Both the position numbers and the translations under genes were made by a program. The notes beneath the pieces were generated by a model. That model ran no database searches, was not told the origin of the DNA, and saw only the letters and a list, made by a program, of their open reading frames with translations. From Crocinitomicaceae bacterium (GTDB lineage: Bacteria; Bacteroidota; Bacteroidia; Flavobacteriales_D; Crocinitomicaceae), in contig JAURMI010000006.1 of the NCBI GenBank assembly GCA_030830785.1, positions 62,001-126,000 on the forward strand: 64,000 nucleotides of DNA, written 5' to 3'. This document shows positions 16,756-25,576 of the stretch, one piece after another (the stretch's first letter is position 1; the number at the start of each line of letters is the position of its first letter).

Positions 16756-18765
16756 ATGAAAAGAAGTCTCTTATTTCTAGCCACTGTACTGTTAGCTCCA
16801 TACACTAAAGCGCAACTATTCTCTGACAATTTTGACTTGTACAATGCAGGTGATTATCTCGGAGTGAATTCTGGCATTTGGACAACATGGTCTGGTGCAA
16901 CAGGTGGCGCTTTGGATGTAACCGTTACAAACAATAATGCGCAAAGCGCACCAAACTCTATTTATTTTGCATCCACTGCTTCTGGTGGGGGGCCTCAAGA
17001 TGTAGTGTTGCCGTTTATGACAACGAGCGTTTGGGCAGATGGTATTTTTACATTTAGTGCGGATTTCTATGTGAATAATAATAAAGGAGCTTATTTTAAC
17101 TTTCAAGGGGCTCAAAATATTGGTTCAATCTGGGCCCTCAACGTGGACATGACACAAGGTACGCTTTCCATAGATGATGGACTCACAAGTAATCTATGCG
17201 TCGCAACATATCCTCAAGCAGCTTGGTTTAACCTTACAATTGAAGCTAACCTAACGTTACATGTTTGGAAGGCATATATTGATAATCAATTGGTAGGCAC
17301 CTGGTTAAACGGCATCAATACCTTGGCCTCATTGGATATTTACCCGCTTTTGAATCATCAGTTCTATGTGGATAATGTATTTCTTGACCATCAACCCTAT
17401 GTATTGCCAAATACAAATGCAGCTGTTGCAGCTATTGACATTAATGGTAATATAGCCGGTCTTTCAGTGGCGCCATCTGTATTTATTCTCAATAGCGGGC
17501 AAAATCCAATTACTTCCTTTGACTTAACGCTCAATTACAATGGGCAGGATTATGTTCAAAACATCTCTGGTGTAAATATTGCGAGTACTACAACTTATGA
17601 AGTAACGATGCCCAACATGACCTTAGTTGCTGGCTCAAATATCATGACAGCAACCCTCACTAATGTGAATGGTGGAGTAGATGAAGATCCTTTAGACGAC
17701 GCACTTACCCAAAGCGTTGATCCTGTTGTGCCAGCCGCAGGGAAAATAGTAGTTGGAGAAGAAGCTACTGGTACTTGGTGCCAATGGTGTCCGAGGGGTG
17801 CAGTGTTTATGGACAAATTTGCCAATGATTATCCAGGTTTTTGGGCGGGTATTGCCGTACACAATGGCGACCCAATGGTGGTTTCAGATTACGATGCAGG
17901 AATCGGCACATTGATAAGCGGTTATCCAAGTGCACTAGTTGATCGCATGGGTGATGTAGACCCTTCTCAAATGTCTTCAGACTTTTTTACGCGCTTGCAA
18001 ACCGCCCCCAAAGGCGTACTAACAAATGGTGCAACTTGGGATCCGGTTACGCGCATACTCAATGTATCAGTTAGCACAGAAATGATGCAAGCCACCACAG
18101 GTTCCTTTAAGGTAGCCTGCGTATTAACCGAAGACGATGTGACGGGTTCTGGAAGCGGCTACAATCAGTCTAATGCCTATGCGGGTGGAAACAATGGAGT
18201 AATGGGCGGCTTTGAAAGTTTGCCAAATCCAGTTCCTGCAGCCCAAATGGTCTATGACCACGTCGCACGAGCAATTGCGCCAAGTTTCTCGGGGCAAACA
18301 GGAATTATTCCTGCGAGCACTTCCGTTGGTGAAAATTTCACTGCAAACTTTAGTTTTACTTTACCTAGTAATTGGGATGAAACGCAAATGCATATTGTGG
18401 GCATGTTAATTGATCCTCAAGGAAAGATAGACAATGCAGGTTATACTACTATAAATCAAGCCATTCAAAATGGATATGTTGGTGGGTTAGAAGAAATTAC
18501 AAGTGTATCTTTAGAAGAAGCCCTAATAATAGCACCAAATCCAGCTACAGACTTTACTGAAATTGCAATTCACGTGCCTGTGCAAGCACCCGTTAGTGTG
18601 CGCATTTTGGATGCCAAGGGTTCAATACTACAAGCACGTCAATACGGAAGTATTCAAGGTGACTTTACTATTGATTTAAATACGAGTAAATATGCCCCAG
18701 GGCTTTACATTGTTGAAATGCAAATTAACGCTCAAAGGATTCAAAAGAAATTAATTATTCGTTAA
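16756..18765 (+). CDS. Secreted Omp28-like protein with type IX sorting tail
   Basis: A 669-residue exported protein. It has a signal peptide ending Y-T-K-A-Q, then a lectin-like beta-rich region (about 20-215), a linker, and an Omp28-related domain starting near residue 330. That domain carries G-T-W-C-Q-W-C-P-R-G, a thioredoxin-like C-x2-C. The last 80 or so residues form a type IX secretion sorting domain (A-P-N-P-A-T-D at its start, G-L-Y-I-V-E and K-K-L-I-I-R at its end). Export to the cell surface or medium is therefore likely. The role of the cysteine pair is unknown. It is monocistronic with a terminator directly downstream. Confidence 0.88.
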   Translation: MKRSLLFLATVLLAPYTKAQLFSDNFDLYNAGDYLGVNSGIWTTWSGATGGALDVTVTNNNAQSAPNSIYFASTASGGGPQDVVLPFMTTSVWADGIFTFSADFYVNNNKGAYFNFQGAQNIGSIWALNVDMTQGTLSIDDGLTSNLCVATYPQAAWFNLTIEANLTLHVWKAYIDNQLVGTWLNGINTLASLDIYPLLNHQFYVDNVFLDHQPYVLPNTNAAVAAIDINGNIAGLSVAPSVFILNSGQNPITSFDLTLNYNGQDYVQNISGVNIASTTTYEVTMPNMTLVAGSNIMTATLTNVNGGVDEDPLDDALTQSVDPVVPAAGKIVVGEEATGTWCQWCPRGAVFMDKFANDYPGFWAGIAVHNGDPMVVSDYDAGIGTLISGYPSALVDRMGDVDPSQMSSDFFTRLQTAPKGVLTNGATWDPVTRILNVSVSTEMMQATTGSFKVACVLTEDDVTGSGSGYNQSNAYAGGNNGVMGGFESLPNPVPAAQMVYDHVARAIAPSFSGQTGIIPASTSVGENFTANFSFTLPSNWDETQMHIVGMLIDPQGKIDNAGYTTINQAIQNGYVGGLEEITSVSLEEALIIAPNPATDFTEIAIHVPVQAPVSVRILDAKGSILQARQYGSIQGDFTIDLNTSKYAPGLYIVEMQINAQRIQKKLIIR

Positions 18766-18786
18766 TTGAAAATTAAATTCTATTTC

Positions 18787-18812
18787 AAAGGGCCCTTTAA
18801 AGGCCCTTTTTT
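18787..18812 (+). terminator. Hairpin terminator after the Omp28-like gene
   Basis: Stem AAAGGGCC with GGCCCTTT (18787-18794 and 18802-18809), a 7-base loop and a run of six T. It lies between the convergent ends of the Omp28-like gene and purK. Confidence 0.85.
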
Positions 18813-18817
18813 ATGGT

Positions 18818-19939
18818 TCAATCCTGAACTGATTTAACTTTTATCAGCGTTTTAACGCGTGCAGCAATTAACCTAACTTGTTCTATTTTTGGAGCACTAA
18901 TTGTCACATGACCCATCTTTCTAAAAGGCTTTGTAATGCTCTTTCCATAAATATGCGGATGAACGCCATCTAAGGCAAGGATTTCATCCAAACCTTCATA
19001 ATATACCGGGCCTTCATAGGATTTCTCGCCAATTAAATTAACCATAGCGCCTGCACTATGCAGCGTAGTATCGCCGAGCGGTAGATCTAAAATAGCGCGC
19101 AAATGTTGTTCAAATTGTGAGCAACGTGCAATTTCGATGGTGTGATGACCACTATTGTGCGGTCTTGGGGCAATTTCATTGATTAGTAATTGTCCGTCCT
19201 TGGTAAGAAAAAATTCTACAGCCAAAAGACCTACCATTCCCAATTTTTCAATTAAGTCCGTAGCAATTTGCTTGGCATTATTTTCGATGTCTCTTGAAAT
19301 ATTCGCAGGTGAAAAAAGAAATTCCACCAAATTTGCCTCTGAGTTAAATTCACATTCTACCGCATCAAAACACTTGATTTGCCCACTTTGGTTGCGTGCA
19401 ACAATGATAGAAAGTTCTTTTTCAAATGCAATACATTCCTCTATGATCGAGGGTTCTTCAAAAGCACTTTTTAATTCATTGGTATTTCTAATGATTTTGA
19501 CTCCTTTACCATCATAACCACCTGTCCTAATTTTTTGGACAATTGGAAATTCAAAAGGAATGGTATTTTTAGATGAATCGTAACAAATAAACCGGGCTGT
19601 TGGAAAATTATGGTCTACATAGAATTGTTTTTGAAGTCCTTTATCTCGAATTAATTCAATTATATGTGGCTGTGGAAAAACCTTGACCCCTTTTTTCTCT
19701 AATGTTTTAAGTGCTTCTGTATTTACATTTTCAATTTCAATTGTCAATAAATCTTTGTCTTGACCGAAATTCAATACCGTTTGGTAGTCTGTAAGCGAAC
19801 CAACTTCAAACCCATTGGCAATGTGTGCGCAAGGCGCAAGCCGATCAGCATCGAGCATATGGAGTTGAATGTCAAGACTATTAGCAGCCTGAATAAGCAT
19901 TCGACCCAATTGGCCCGCTCCTAAAACACCAATTCGCAT
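18818..19939 (-). CDS. purK: 5-(carboxyamino)imidazole ribonucleotide synthase
   Basis: Carboxylates aminoimidazole ribonucleotide with ATP and bicarbonate in purine synthesis. The 373 residues have the ATP-grasp layout: R-I-G-V-L-G-A-G-Q-L-G-R-M at the start, T-G-G-Y-D-G-K-G in the ATP loop, and N-E-I-A-P-R-P-H-N-S-G-H at the metal site. The ATG at 19939 is the family start. Another in-frame ATG at 19966 lies 4 bases from the -7 box and would add nine residues. The partner purE is not in the window. Divergent from hpt. Confidence 0.95.
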   Translation of the reverse strand: MRIGVLGAGQLGRMLIQAANSLDIQLHMLDADRLAPCAHIANGFEVGSLTDYQTVLNFGQDKDLLTIEIENVNTEALKTLEKKGVKVFPQPHIIELIRDKGLQKQFYVDHNFPTARFICYDSSKNTIPFEFPIVQKIRTGGYDGKGVKIIRNTNELKSAFEEPSIIEECIAFEKELSIIVARNQSGQIKCFDAVECEFNSEANLVEFLFSPANISRDIENNAKQIATDLIEKLGMVGLLAVEFFLTKDGQLLINEIAPRPHNSGHHTIEIARCSQFEQHLRAILDLPLGDTTLHSAGAMVNLIGEKSYEGPVYYEGLDEILALDGVHPHIYGKSITKPFRKMGHVTISAPKIEQVRLIAARVKTLIKVKSVQD

Positions 19940-19970
19940 TTGGTCTCCATACCAAGAATAAACCATGCTG

Positions 19971-19978
19971 CAAAGATA
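19971..19978 (-). promoter_or_regulatory. -7 box of purK
   Basis: Reads TATCTTTG on the minus strand, 31 bases before the preferred purK ATG and 4 before an in-frame upstream ATG. A CTG lies 20 bases upstream instead of TTG. Confidence 0.5.
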
Positions 19979-19990
19979 CGTTTAAAATTG

Positions 19991-19998
19991 TACCTTTG
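19991..19998 (+). promoter_or_regulatory. -7 box of hpt
   Basis: TAccTTTG, 7 bases before the hpt ATG at 20006. A CTG stands 20 bases upstream. Twelve bases separate it from the oppositely oriented purK box, so the two purine promoters interleave. Confidence 0.5.
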
Positions 19999-20005
19999 CA
20001 GAACA

Positions 20006-20545
20006 ATGAGTGCCACTGTTAAAATACACGATTTATCTTTTGCTCCATACATTACTCAATCAAAGCTAGAGGAGCGAATTAAAGTACTTGCTCAAAATCT
20101 TGACGCTCAATTTTTGGGGAAAGATCCAGTTTTTTTAGCAGTGCTTAATGGTGCATTTATGTTTGCTTCAGATCTATTTAAAATGTTGAAATGCCAACCT
20201 GAATTGAGTTTTGTAAAAGTTAGTTCATACATGGGCACTCAATCAACTGGTCGGGTAGATGAATTAATTGGTCTTCAAACTTCATTAAAAGACAGACATG
20301 TAATAGTTATTGAGGATATTTTAGATACAGGTGTTACCATGGACAAGATTATGTCTTTACTCCAAGCAGAACAACCAGCTTCGATTTCCATATGCGCGCT
20401 TTTAATAAAACCAAATACCTACATGGGAAAATACGCCCCTCAATTCATTGGTTTTGAAATTGATGATGCCTTTGTAGTGGGATATGGTTTGGATTATAAA
20501 GAAAGAGGACGTGAATTGCCAGCAATTTATCAACTAATAAAGTAA
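20006..20545 (+). CDS. hpt: Hypoxanthine phosphoribosyltransferase
   Basis: Salvages hypoxanthine (and usually guanine) to the nucleotide using PRPP. From the ATG at 20006 the protein has 179 residues, normal for the family. The PRPP-binding loop appears as V-I-V-I-E-D-I-L-D-T-G-V-T-M and the acidic pyrophosphate region as V-K-V-S-S-Y. An in-frame ATG at 19940 would read through the promoter and is rejected. It starts the rightward group hpt-adk-obgE-PAP2-crcB with gaps of 0-2 bases or small overlaps, so purine salvage and adenylate kinase are co-expressed. Confidence 0.95.
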   Translation: MSATVKIHDLSFAPYITQSKLEERIKVLAQNLDAQFLGKDPVFLAVLNGAFMFASDLFKMLKCQPELSFVKVSSYMGTQSTGRVDELIGLQTSLKDRHVIVIEDILDTGVTMDKIMSLLQAEQPASISICALLIKPNTYMGKYAPQFIGFEIDDAFVVGYGLDYKERGRELPAIYQLIK

Positions 20546-20547
20546 TT

Positions 20548-21123
20548 ATGTTCAATATTGTACTTTTTGGACCCCCTGGTGCGGGTAAAGGAACACAATC
20601 CCAAAGACTCATAGAAAAATATGATCTTGTGCATTTATCAACTGGTGATGTTTTTCGTGACAATATCAAAAATCAAACCGAATTGGGAAAACTTGCAAAA
20701 AGTTACATGGATGCAGGACGCCTTGTTCCTGATGAGGTCACCATTGACATGTTGAGGTCAGAGGTAACGAAATATTCTGCCCCTAAAGGGTTTATCTTTG
20801 ATGGCTTTCCAAGAACCAATGCTCAGGCCAAAGCACTCGATGTTTTTTTAGCTAGCTTAAATACAGAAATTAAATTAATGCTCGCCTTGGAGGTTACCGA
20901 AGATGAATTAAAAATGCGATTACTAAATCGTGCTGAAGTCTCAGGCCGTCCTGATGATGCAAATATATCAGTTATTGAAAATCGCATCGCCGTATACAAT
21001 CGAGAAACTGCTCCGGTTAAGGCATATTATGAAGACAAGAATAAATATATTGCAATTGATGGGATTGGTAGCATAGATGAAATTACCCACCGCTTGTTTG
21101 CCTCGATAGACCAAGTTATATAA
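20548..21123 (+). CDS. adk: Adenylate kinase
   Basis: Interconverts ATP + AMP and 2 ADP. The 191-residue form is the short type lacking the zinc-binding LID. The P-loop G-P-P-G-A-G-K-G-T is at residues 8-16, and the AMP-binding L-S-T-G-D-V-F-R and F-D-G-F-P-R-T segments are intact. L-L-N-R-A-E-V-S-G-R-P-D-D marks the reduced LID region. The stop and the obgE ATG are adjacent, consistent with one transcript. Confidence 0.97.
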   Translation: MFNIVLFGPPGAGKGTQSQRLIEKYDLVHLSTGDVFRDNIKNQTELGKLAKSYMDAGRLVPDEVTIDMLRSEVTKYSAPKGFIFDGFPRTNAQAKALDVFLASLNTEIKLMLALEVTEDELKMRLLNRAEVSGRPDDANISVIENRIAVYNRETAPVKAYYEDKNKYIAIDGIGSIDEITHRLFASIDQVI

Positions 21124-22116
21124 ATGGCCTCAGATAATTTTGTCGATTACGTTAAAATTCATTGTGCTTCTGGAAACGGAGGTGGTGGTTCAACGCACTT
21201 CCGTCGAGAGAAATACATTCCAAAAGGCGGTCCAGATGGCGGAGATGGAGGTAGAGGTGGCCATGTTATATTAAGAGGAAATAAACAACTATGGACACTC
21301 CTTCATCTTAAATTTCAAAAGCATATTAAGGCAGGTCATGGTGCACATGGTTCGGGGAATTTAAAAACTGGCGCTCAGGGGCAAGATGTTTATATAGATG
21401 TCCCACTAGGTACTTTGGCCAAAGATGCAGAAACTGGCCAAACGCTTTTTGAAATCACCGAAGATGGAGAAGAGCGTATTATTCAAAAGGGTGGACGAGG
21501 AGGTTTAGGCAACAATAATTTTAAGTCTGCAACCAATCAAACTCCGCGATACGCACAACCGGGAGAAGAGGGTATTGAAGGGTGGAAAATTCTAGAACTA
21601 AAAATACTCGCGGATGTTGGACTTGTTGGCTTTCCCAATGCCGGGAAAAGTACTTTACTTTCAGTAGTATCAGCGGCCAAACCAGAAATTGGCGCTTACC
21701 CATTTACGACACTCCGTCCTAATTTAGGAATAGTTTCATATAGAGATTTTCGTTCCTTTGTCATGGCAGATATTCCTGGAATTATTGAAGGTGCACATAC
21801 TGGAAAAGGTTTGGGTTTGCGATTTTTGCGTCATATTGAGCGCAATTCACTTTTGTTATTTTTGGTTCCTGCAGATGCCGATGACCTTCACAACGAATAT
21901 AAAATATTACTCAATGAGCTCAAGCAATACAACCCAGAGCTTTTGCATAAAGAAAGATTATTGGCGATTACTAAATCAGATATGCTAGACGAGGAATTAA
22001 AAAATGCCTTATCTAAAGACTTGCCTGCTATACCTTTTGTATTTATCTCTTCGGTTGCTGAGCAAGGATTAGATGAGTTAAAGGATTTGATTTGGAAACA
22101 TCTAAACAATGATTGA
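21124..22116 (+). CDS. obgE: GTPase Obg
   Basis: A ribosome-associated GTPase needed for large-subunit maturation and stress response. The 330 residues contain the glycine-rich Obg fold in the first 155 ([16 protein letters not shown]). The G domain follows with P-loop G-F-P-N-A-G-K-S-T, switch D-I-P-G-I-I-E-G-A and the T-K-S-D base-recognition motif. No C-terminal OCT extension is present, as in many Bacteroidota. It ends with an 8-base overlap of the PAP2 gene. Confidence 0.97.
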   Translation: MASDNFVDYVKIHCASGNGGGGSTHFRREKYIPKGGPDGGDGGRGGHVILRGNKQLWTLLHLKFQKHIKAGHGAHGSGNLKTGAQGQDVYIDVPLGTLAKDAETGQTLFEITEDGEERIIQKGGRGGLGNNNFKSATNQTPRYAQPGEEGIEGWKILELKILADVGLVGFPNAGKSTLLSVVSAAKPEIGAYPFTTLRPNLGIVSYRDFRSFVMADIPGIIEGAHTGKGLGLRFLRHIERNSLLLFLVPADADDLHNEYKILLNELKQYNPELLHKERLLAITKSDMLDEELKNALSKDLPAIPFVFISSVAEQGLDELKDLIWKHLNND

Positions 22117-22690
22117 ATTGCTCTTAAATTGTGACAAGCAACTACTGCTTTTCATCAATGGTATACATATGCCGTGGCTAGATGAATTCATGTGGGCTCT
22201 ATCCTCAAAATGGATTAATTTTCCATTGGCATGCATACTGTTTTTAATGCTTTATAAAACCTTGAATTGGAAAAAAGCAATCTTTCTTCTCTTCACATCA
22301 CTCTTGGTGGTCGGCTTTAGCGATCTAATTACCAGTCAATTAATCAAAGATTTAATTCAAAGACCAAGACCTTCCCATGAAATAATTTTGCAGTCAAAGC
22401 TTCATTTTTATTATATTTCTAATCAGCCTTATCTTGGCGGTCAATATGGATTTGTTTCGTCACATGCTGCTAATTTAGCAGCGGTATTTATGTATCTCTT
22501 TATATACCTTCGCAATAACAAGTGTTTATTATTTGGATTTATGACCTATGTTCTTTTTGTTGGAATAAGTCGGATTTATCTTGGTGTTCACTATCCTTCT
22601 GATATTTTGGGTGGTTTTATCTTTGGTTTAGCCATGGGGTGGGCACTTAGGAAATTTGTATTTGGAAAATTGTTATTAAAATGGGAATAA
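22109..22690 (+). CDS. PAP2-family membrane phosphatase
   Basis: A 193-residue inner-membrane phosphatase with about five or six helices. All three PAP2 signature motifs are visible: K-D-L-I-Q-R-P-R-P, then S-S-H-A-A-N, then [12 protein letters not shown] with the catalytic His. Likely substrates are undecaprenyl pyrophosphate or phosphatidic/phosphatidylglycerol phosphate. It overlaps obgE upstream and crcB downstream. Confidence 0.9.
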   Translation: MIELLLNCDKQLLLFINGIHMPWLDEFMWALSSKWINFPLACILFLMLYKTLNWKKAIFLLFTSLLVVGFSDLITSQLIKDLIQRPRPSHEIILQSKLHFYYISNQPYLGGQYGFVSSHAANLAAVFMYLFIYLRNNKCLLFGFMTYVLFVGISRIYLGVHYPSDILGGFIFGLAMGWALRKFVFGKLLLKWE

Positions 22691-23043
22691 ACAGTGTTTT
22701 ACTCGTTTTTTTGGGTGGGGGCATTGGTAGCGTGCTCCGTTTTGCTTTATCGCGATTAATTATTTTTGGAAGCAATAATTTGCCTTGGGCTACGCTGTTG
22801 AGTAATACCTTAGCAAGTTTAATCTTGGCCTTTATCGTATTAGAATTTAAAGATACAGAGAAGTGGGCAAGTTTTTATCCTTTGTTTGTTGTTGGAATTT
22901 GTGGCGGTTTTTCAACTTTTAGTACGTTTTCATATGAAAATTATCAATTATTACAACAAGGGCAACTGACCATTTTTATCATTAATGTCCTTGTTTCCAT
23001 TTTTCTTGGTCTGCTTGTATTTTGGCTTTTGGCCAGATCCTGA
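22681..23043 (+). CDS. crcB: Fluoride exporter CrcB/Fluc
   Basis: A small fluoride channel that works as a dual-topology dimer in the inner membrane. The 120 residues make four helices. Family marks are G-G-G-I-G-S-V-L-R-F at the start, T-L-L-S-N-T-L-A-S in helix 2 and G-F-S-T-F-S-T-F-S-Y-E in helix 3, which carries the pore Phe residues. Its last 93 bases, encoding helix 4, run antisense to the end of the photolyase gene. No fluoride riboswitch is visible upstream, which is coding sequence. Confidence 0.95.
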   Translation: MGINSVLLVFLGGGIGSVLRFALSRLIIFGSNNLPWATLLSNTLASLILAFIVLEFKDTEKWASFYPLFVVGICGGFSTFSTFSYENYQLLQQGQLTIFIINVLVSIFLGLLVFWLLARS

Positions 23044-24495
23044 GGGGCGTACTAAGGCCGTTAAGATTTTTTGATTTTCTTGCATCGCTTTGGTACTTTT
23101 TCGAAGTCCCCACAAAAATTTCCTTTCTTCTATTCGACTCATAGTTGGGTCAATAATTGGTTTAGGATAGCACTTACCCAATTCGAAGTCATAGAGTGCC
23201 ATATCCATATTGGTCATTTTCCAGGGTTCATGAATAAAGTTGATGGGCAACTTTGCTAATTCTGGCAACCACTTTTTGATAAATATTGCATCGGGATCGT
23301 GCTTTAGGCTATTATGGATTGGATTATATACTCGGATGGTATTTACTCCTGTTATGCCTGCCTGCATTTGAAATTGGGGATAGTGGATTCCGGGCTCGAA
23401 ATCTAAAAATAATTGTGCCAGATGATTTACACCATCTTTCCAGTCTTGAATTAATTGATGGCATAAAAATGAAACTAATAGCGCCCTCATTCTGAAATTT
23501 ATCCACCCAGTTTTCATCAGGCAGCGCATGTTTGCATCAACCAACGGGAATCCTGTTTGTCCGGTTTTCCAGGCATTCAAATAGGCTTCATTTTTAGGGT
23601 ATACAACGTTTTCATAAACACTATTAATGCTATGGGTGGCATAGGTGCAGTTGGTTTCAAATTTTTGAATAAAATGACAATGCCAATGCAATCTCGTTAG
23701 AAATGCATTGTAGTTTTTTTTGTCTGCGGTGGTAATAGCTTTATAATCTGAAGTGTATCTTACCACCTGCCTTATAGAAAGATTTCCCCAAGCTAAAAAA
23801 GGAGATAAGCGACTACAACTCCTTCTGCTCATGGCTGGTTTGGAGATGCCACGACGATAGTTATTGATTCGGTTATTAAGAAAATCGTTTAAGTATTTTT
23901 CTGCGTAGATTGGCCCGGCTTTTTGAAATTGATCAGGGTATTTTATTAATTGTCCATTGATCGCTTTTGGAATTTTAAACCCGTGAGACCATTTTAATGT
24001 GGCTTGCCTACGAAAAGTATTTTCAATTAAGGGGCTGTTCATGAAGGAATACCATTGTGCATCCCAATTTTTTCGATTTTTTATGCCGCGAACAATACCA
24101 TCTCGCTGATATTCTTGCCAACATGTCCCATTGTTTTTAAAAAGTTTTTTTAATTGGCGGTCTCTATCGTATGTTCGTGGCGGACCACTTTCTTGGTAGC
24201 TCCATAAATTGGTTACATTGAATTTTGAGATTAGCGCAATAAAAACTTCCATGGCATTGCCATAACAAATTTCAATATTTCTATTGAGGTGCTTCAATTG
24301 CTCATTGAGTTGCATAAGAGATTGCCATTGAAATTGCCAGTGTCTTAAACTGCTTTCAGCTGCATTCCATTCTTCGGGTTCAATGAGCCAAAGATAAATT
24401 AGTGGTAGTTGGCTATTTTCCGCTGCATCAAGTGGCGCATGATCTGAAAGGCGCAAATCCCTTTTGAACCAGACTACACCAATGTCAATTTTCAT
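22951..24495 (-). CDS. Cryptochrome/photolyase family flavoprotein
   Basis: A 514-residue protein with the N-terminal antenna-type alpha/beta domain (V-V-W-F-K-R-D-L-R-L-S-D at residue 7) and a C-terminal FAD domain (T-G-Q-T-G-F-P-L-V-D-A-N-M-R, then Q-A-G-I-T-G-V-N-T-I-R-V-Y-N-P). It should either repair UV-damaged DNA with light or act as a light sensor; sequence alone does not decide. The ATG at 24495 starts the alpha/beta domain and overlaps the upstream gene by 11 bases. The final 30 residues are Lys- and Asn-rich and read antisense to crcB. Last gene of a three-gene operon. Confidence 0.92.
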   Translation of the reverse strand: MKIDIGVVWFKRDLRLSDHAPLDAAENSQLPLIYLWLIEPEEWNAAESSLRHWQFQWQSLMQLNEQLKHLNRNIEICYGNAMEVFIALISKFNVTNLWSYQESGPPRTYDRDRQLKKLFKNNGTCWQEYQRDGIVRGIKNRKNWDAQWYSFMNSPLIENTFRRQATLKWSHGFKIPKAINGQLIKYPDQFQKAGPIYAEKYLNDFLNNRINNYRRGISKPAMSRRSCSRLSPFLAWGNLSIRQVVRYTSDYKAITTADKKNYNAFLTRLHWHCHFIQKFETNCTYATHSINSVYENVVYPKNEAYLNAWKTGQTGFPLVDANMRCLMKTGWINFRMRALLVSFLCHQLIQDWKDGVNHLAQLFLDFEPGIHYPQFQMQAGITGVNTIRVYNPIHNSLKHDPDAIFIKKWLPELAKLPINFIHEPWKMTNMDMALYDFELGKCYPKPIIDPTMSRIEERKFLWGLRKSTKAMQENQKILTALVRPSGSGQKPKYKQTKKNGNKDINDKNGQLPLL

Positions 24496-25576
24496 TGGAG
24501 AGATGTTTATGTACTTTTTTCCAAAAATTAAAAAAGGTACCCACTTGGCCTTCAAAAGAGTCAAATAACCAAGATCTATCATCCATTTGAATACCGTAAT
24601 GTTGAATCAAAGGATGCTCCTTGGCAAAGGTTTGATTTAGATTGATTCTTTTTTTCAAATCTTTGAATTTGCCTATGTAAATTTCAATATCCGGAATGTT
24701 TAAGCGAGCTAATTCATTTATCCACGCATAAATATTTTCATTAAATGGATAATCTTGCCAATGATCGAGATCCCAAAAAAGAATTCGTCGTGCCTTTTGA
24801 TTATTGCGCCAAAATGGGTCGAGATTATAGGGCGTATATAGCAGAACAGGCTCTTTAGCAGCGGAAAAACTTGAAATATTTTGCTCCGGAGTAAATGAAA
24901 GGGAGACGTTTTTCCAAGTTGCATTGAGTTTGACACCGGGTAATAATTCGTATGAAGTATCAAGAGGCGTATTTAACTGCACACTCTCAGTATATTTATT
25001 GATGTTTTCTTGATTGGCATAGTAGATTTTCGGTGCATTTGCGCCACATACCCATTGCCAACTCAAATGATTGCTAGCACCATCACAGTCGCAAAGTTGC
25101 GCATGTAGCCATTTTGCCGCAGTTTTCCAGTAACAGCCATAATGATTGCACATCAATGCAGCCAAATACATGCGCATGTGATTGTGCATGTATCCAGTTG
25201 TTTTTAATGTTTTAAGACTTTTATCAATAGCATCAATACCGGTATTGGCTTCAAGGATTTCAATCGGAATTTTTGATTTTTGAGCAATCCAACTTTGATC
25301 GTTTCTTCTCTCAATTTGCGGATCGTGTTGTTGCCAAATGCGCTGTGCATGTTCACGCCAACAAAGTTCCATGACAAAAGCTTCCATTTCATAGAGCTTA
25401 ATTCCTCTAGAGATAAGTCGATCATATATGTCACGGACACTGATTAACCCGCGAGAAACATACGGCGAGAGTTGACTAACATGTCCATTAAGATAGTTTC
25501 TAGTTTTTGAATAGGCAATCGGGTCGAACCGATCAATTTGATCATAAATTTCTGATAAACTCAAAAGGGGCATCAT
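24485..25576 (-). CDS. FAD-binding photolyase-like protein without the N-terminal antenna domain
   Basis: A 363-residue protein that begins directly in the photolyase FAD domain: H-V-S-Q-L-S-P-Y-V-S-R-G, E-L-C-W-R-E-H-A, T-G-Y-M-H-N-H-M-R-M and D-G-A-S-N-H-L-S-W-Q-W follow the usual order within about 190 residues. The remaining 170 residues are not photolyase FAD fold. A Rossmann-like stretch (R-R-I-L-F-W-D-L-D-H-W then I-E-I-Y-I-G) may be a separate or permuted domain. Function is unknown. The ATG at 25576 overlaps the SDR stop (ATGA), so the genes are translationally coupled. Confidence 0.85.
   Translation of the reverse strand: MMPLLSLSEIYDQIDRFDPIAYSKTRNYLNGHVSQLSPYVSRGLISVRDIYDRLISRGIKLYEMEAFVMELCWREHAQRIWQQHDPQIERRNDQSWIAQKSKIPIEILEANTGIDAIDKSLKTLKTTGYMHNHMRMYLAALMCNHYGCYWKTAAKWLHAQLCDCDGASNHLSWQWVCGANAPKIYYANQENINKYTESVQLNTPLDTSYELLPGVKLNATWKNVSLSFTPEQNISSFSAAKEPVLLYTPYNLDPFWRNNQKARRILFWDLDHWQDYPFNENIYAWINELARLNIPDIEIYIGKFKDLKKRINLNQTFAKEHPLIQHYGIQMDDRSWLFDSFEGQVGTFFNFWKKVHKHLSNEN

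Noticed and set aside
19940-20005. Longer hpt protein starting at 19940
   Set aside because: It would be translated from sequence upstream of the hpt promoter box and across purK's leader.
24496-24582. Longer photolyase N-terminus starting at 24582
   Set aside because: The antenna domain starts at 24495; the extra residues come from the end of the upstream gene in another frame.
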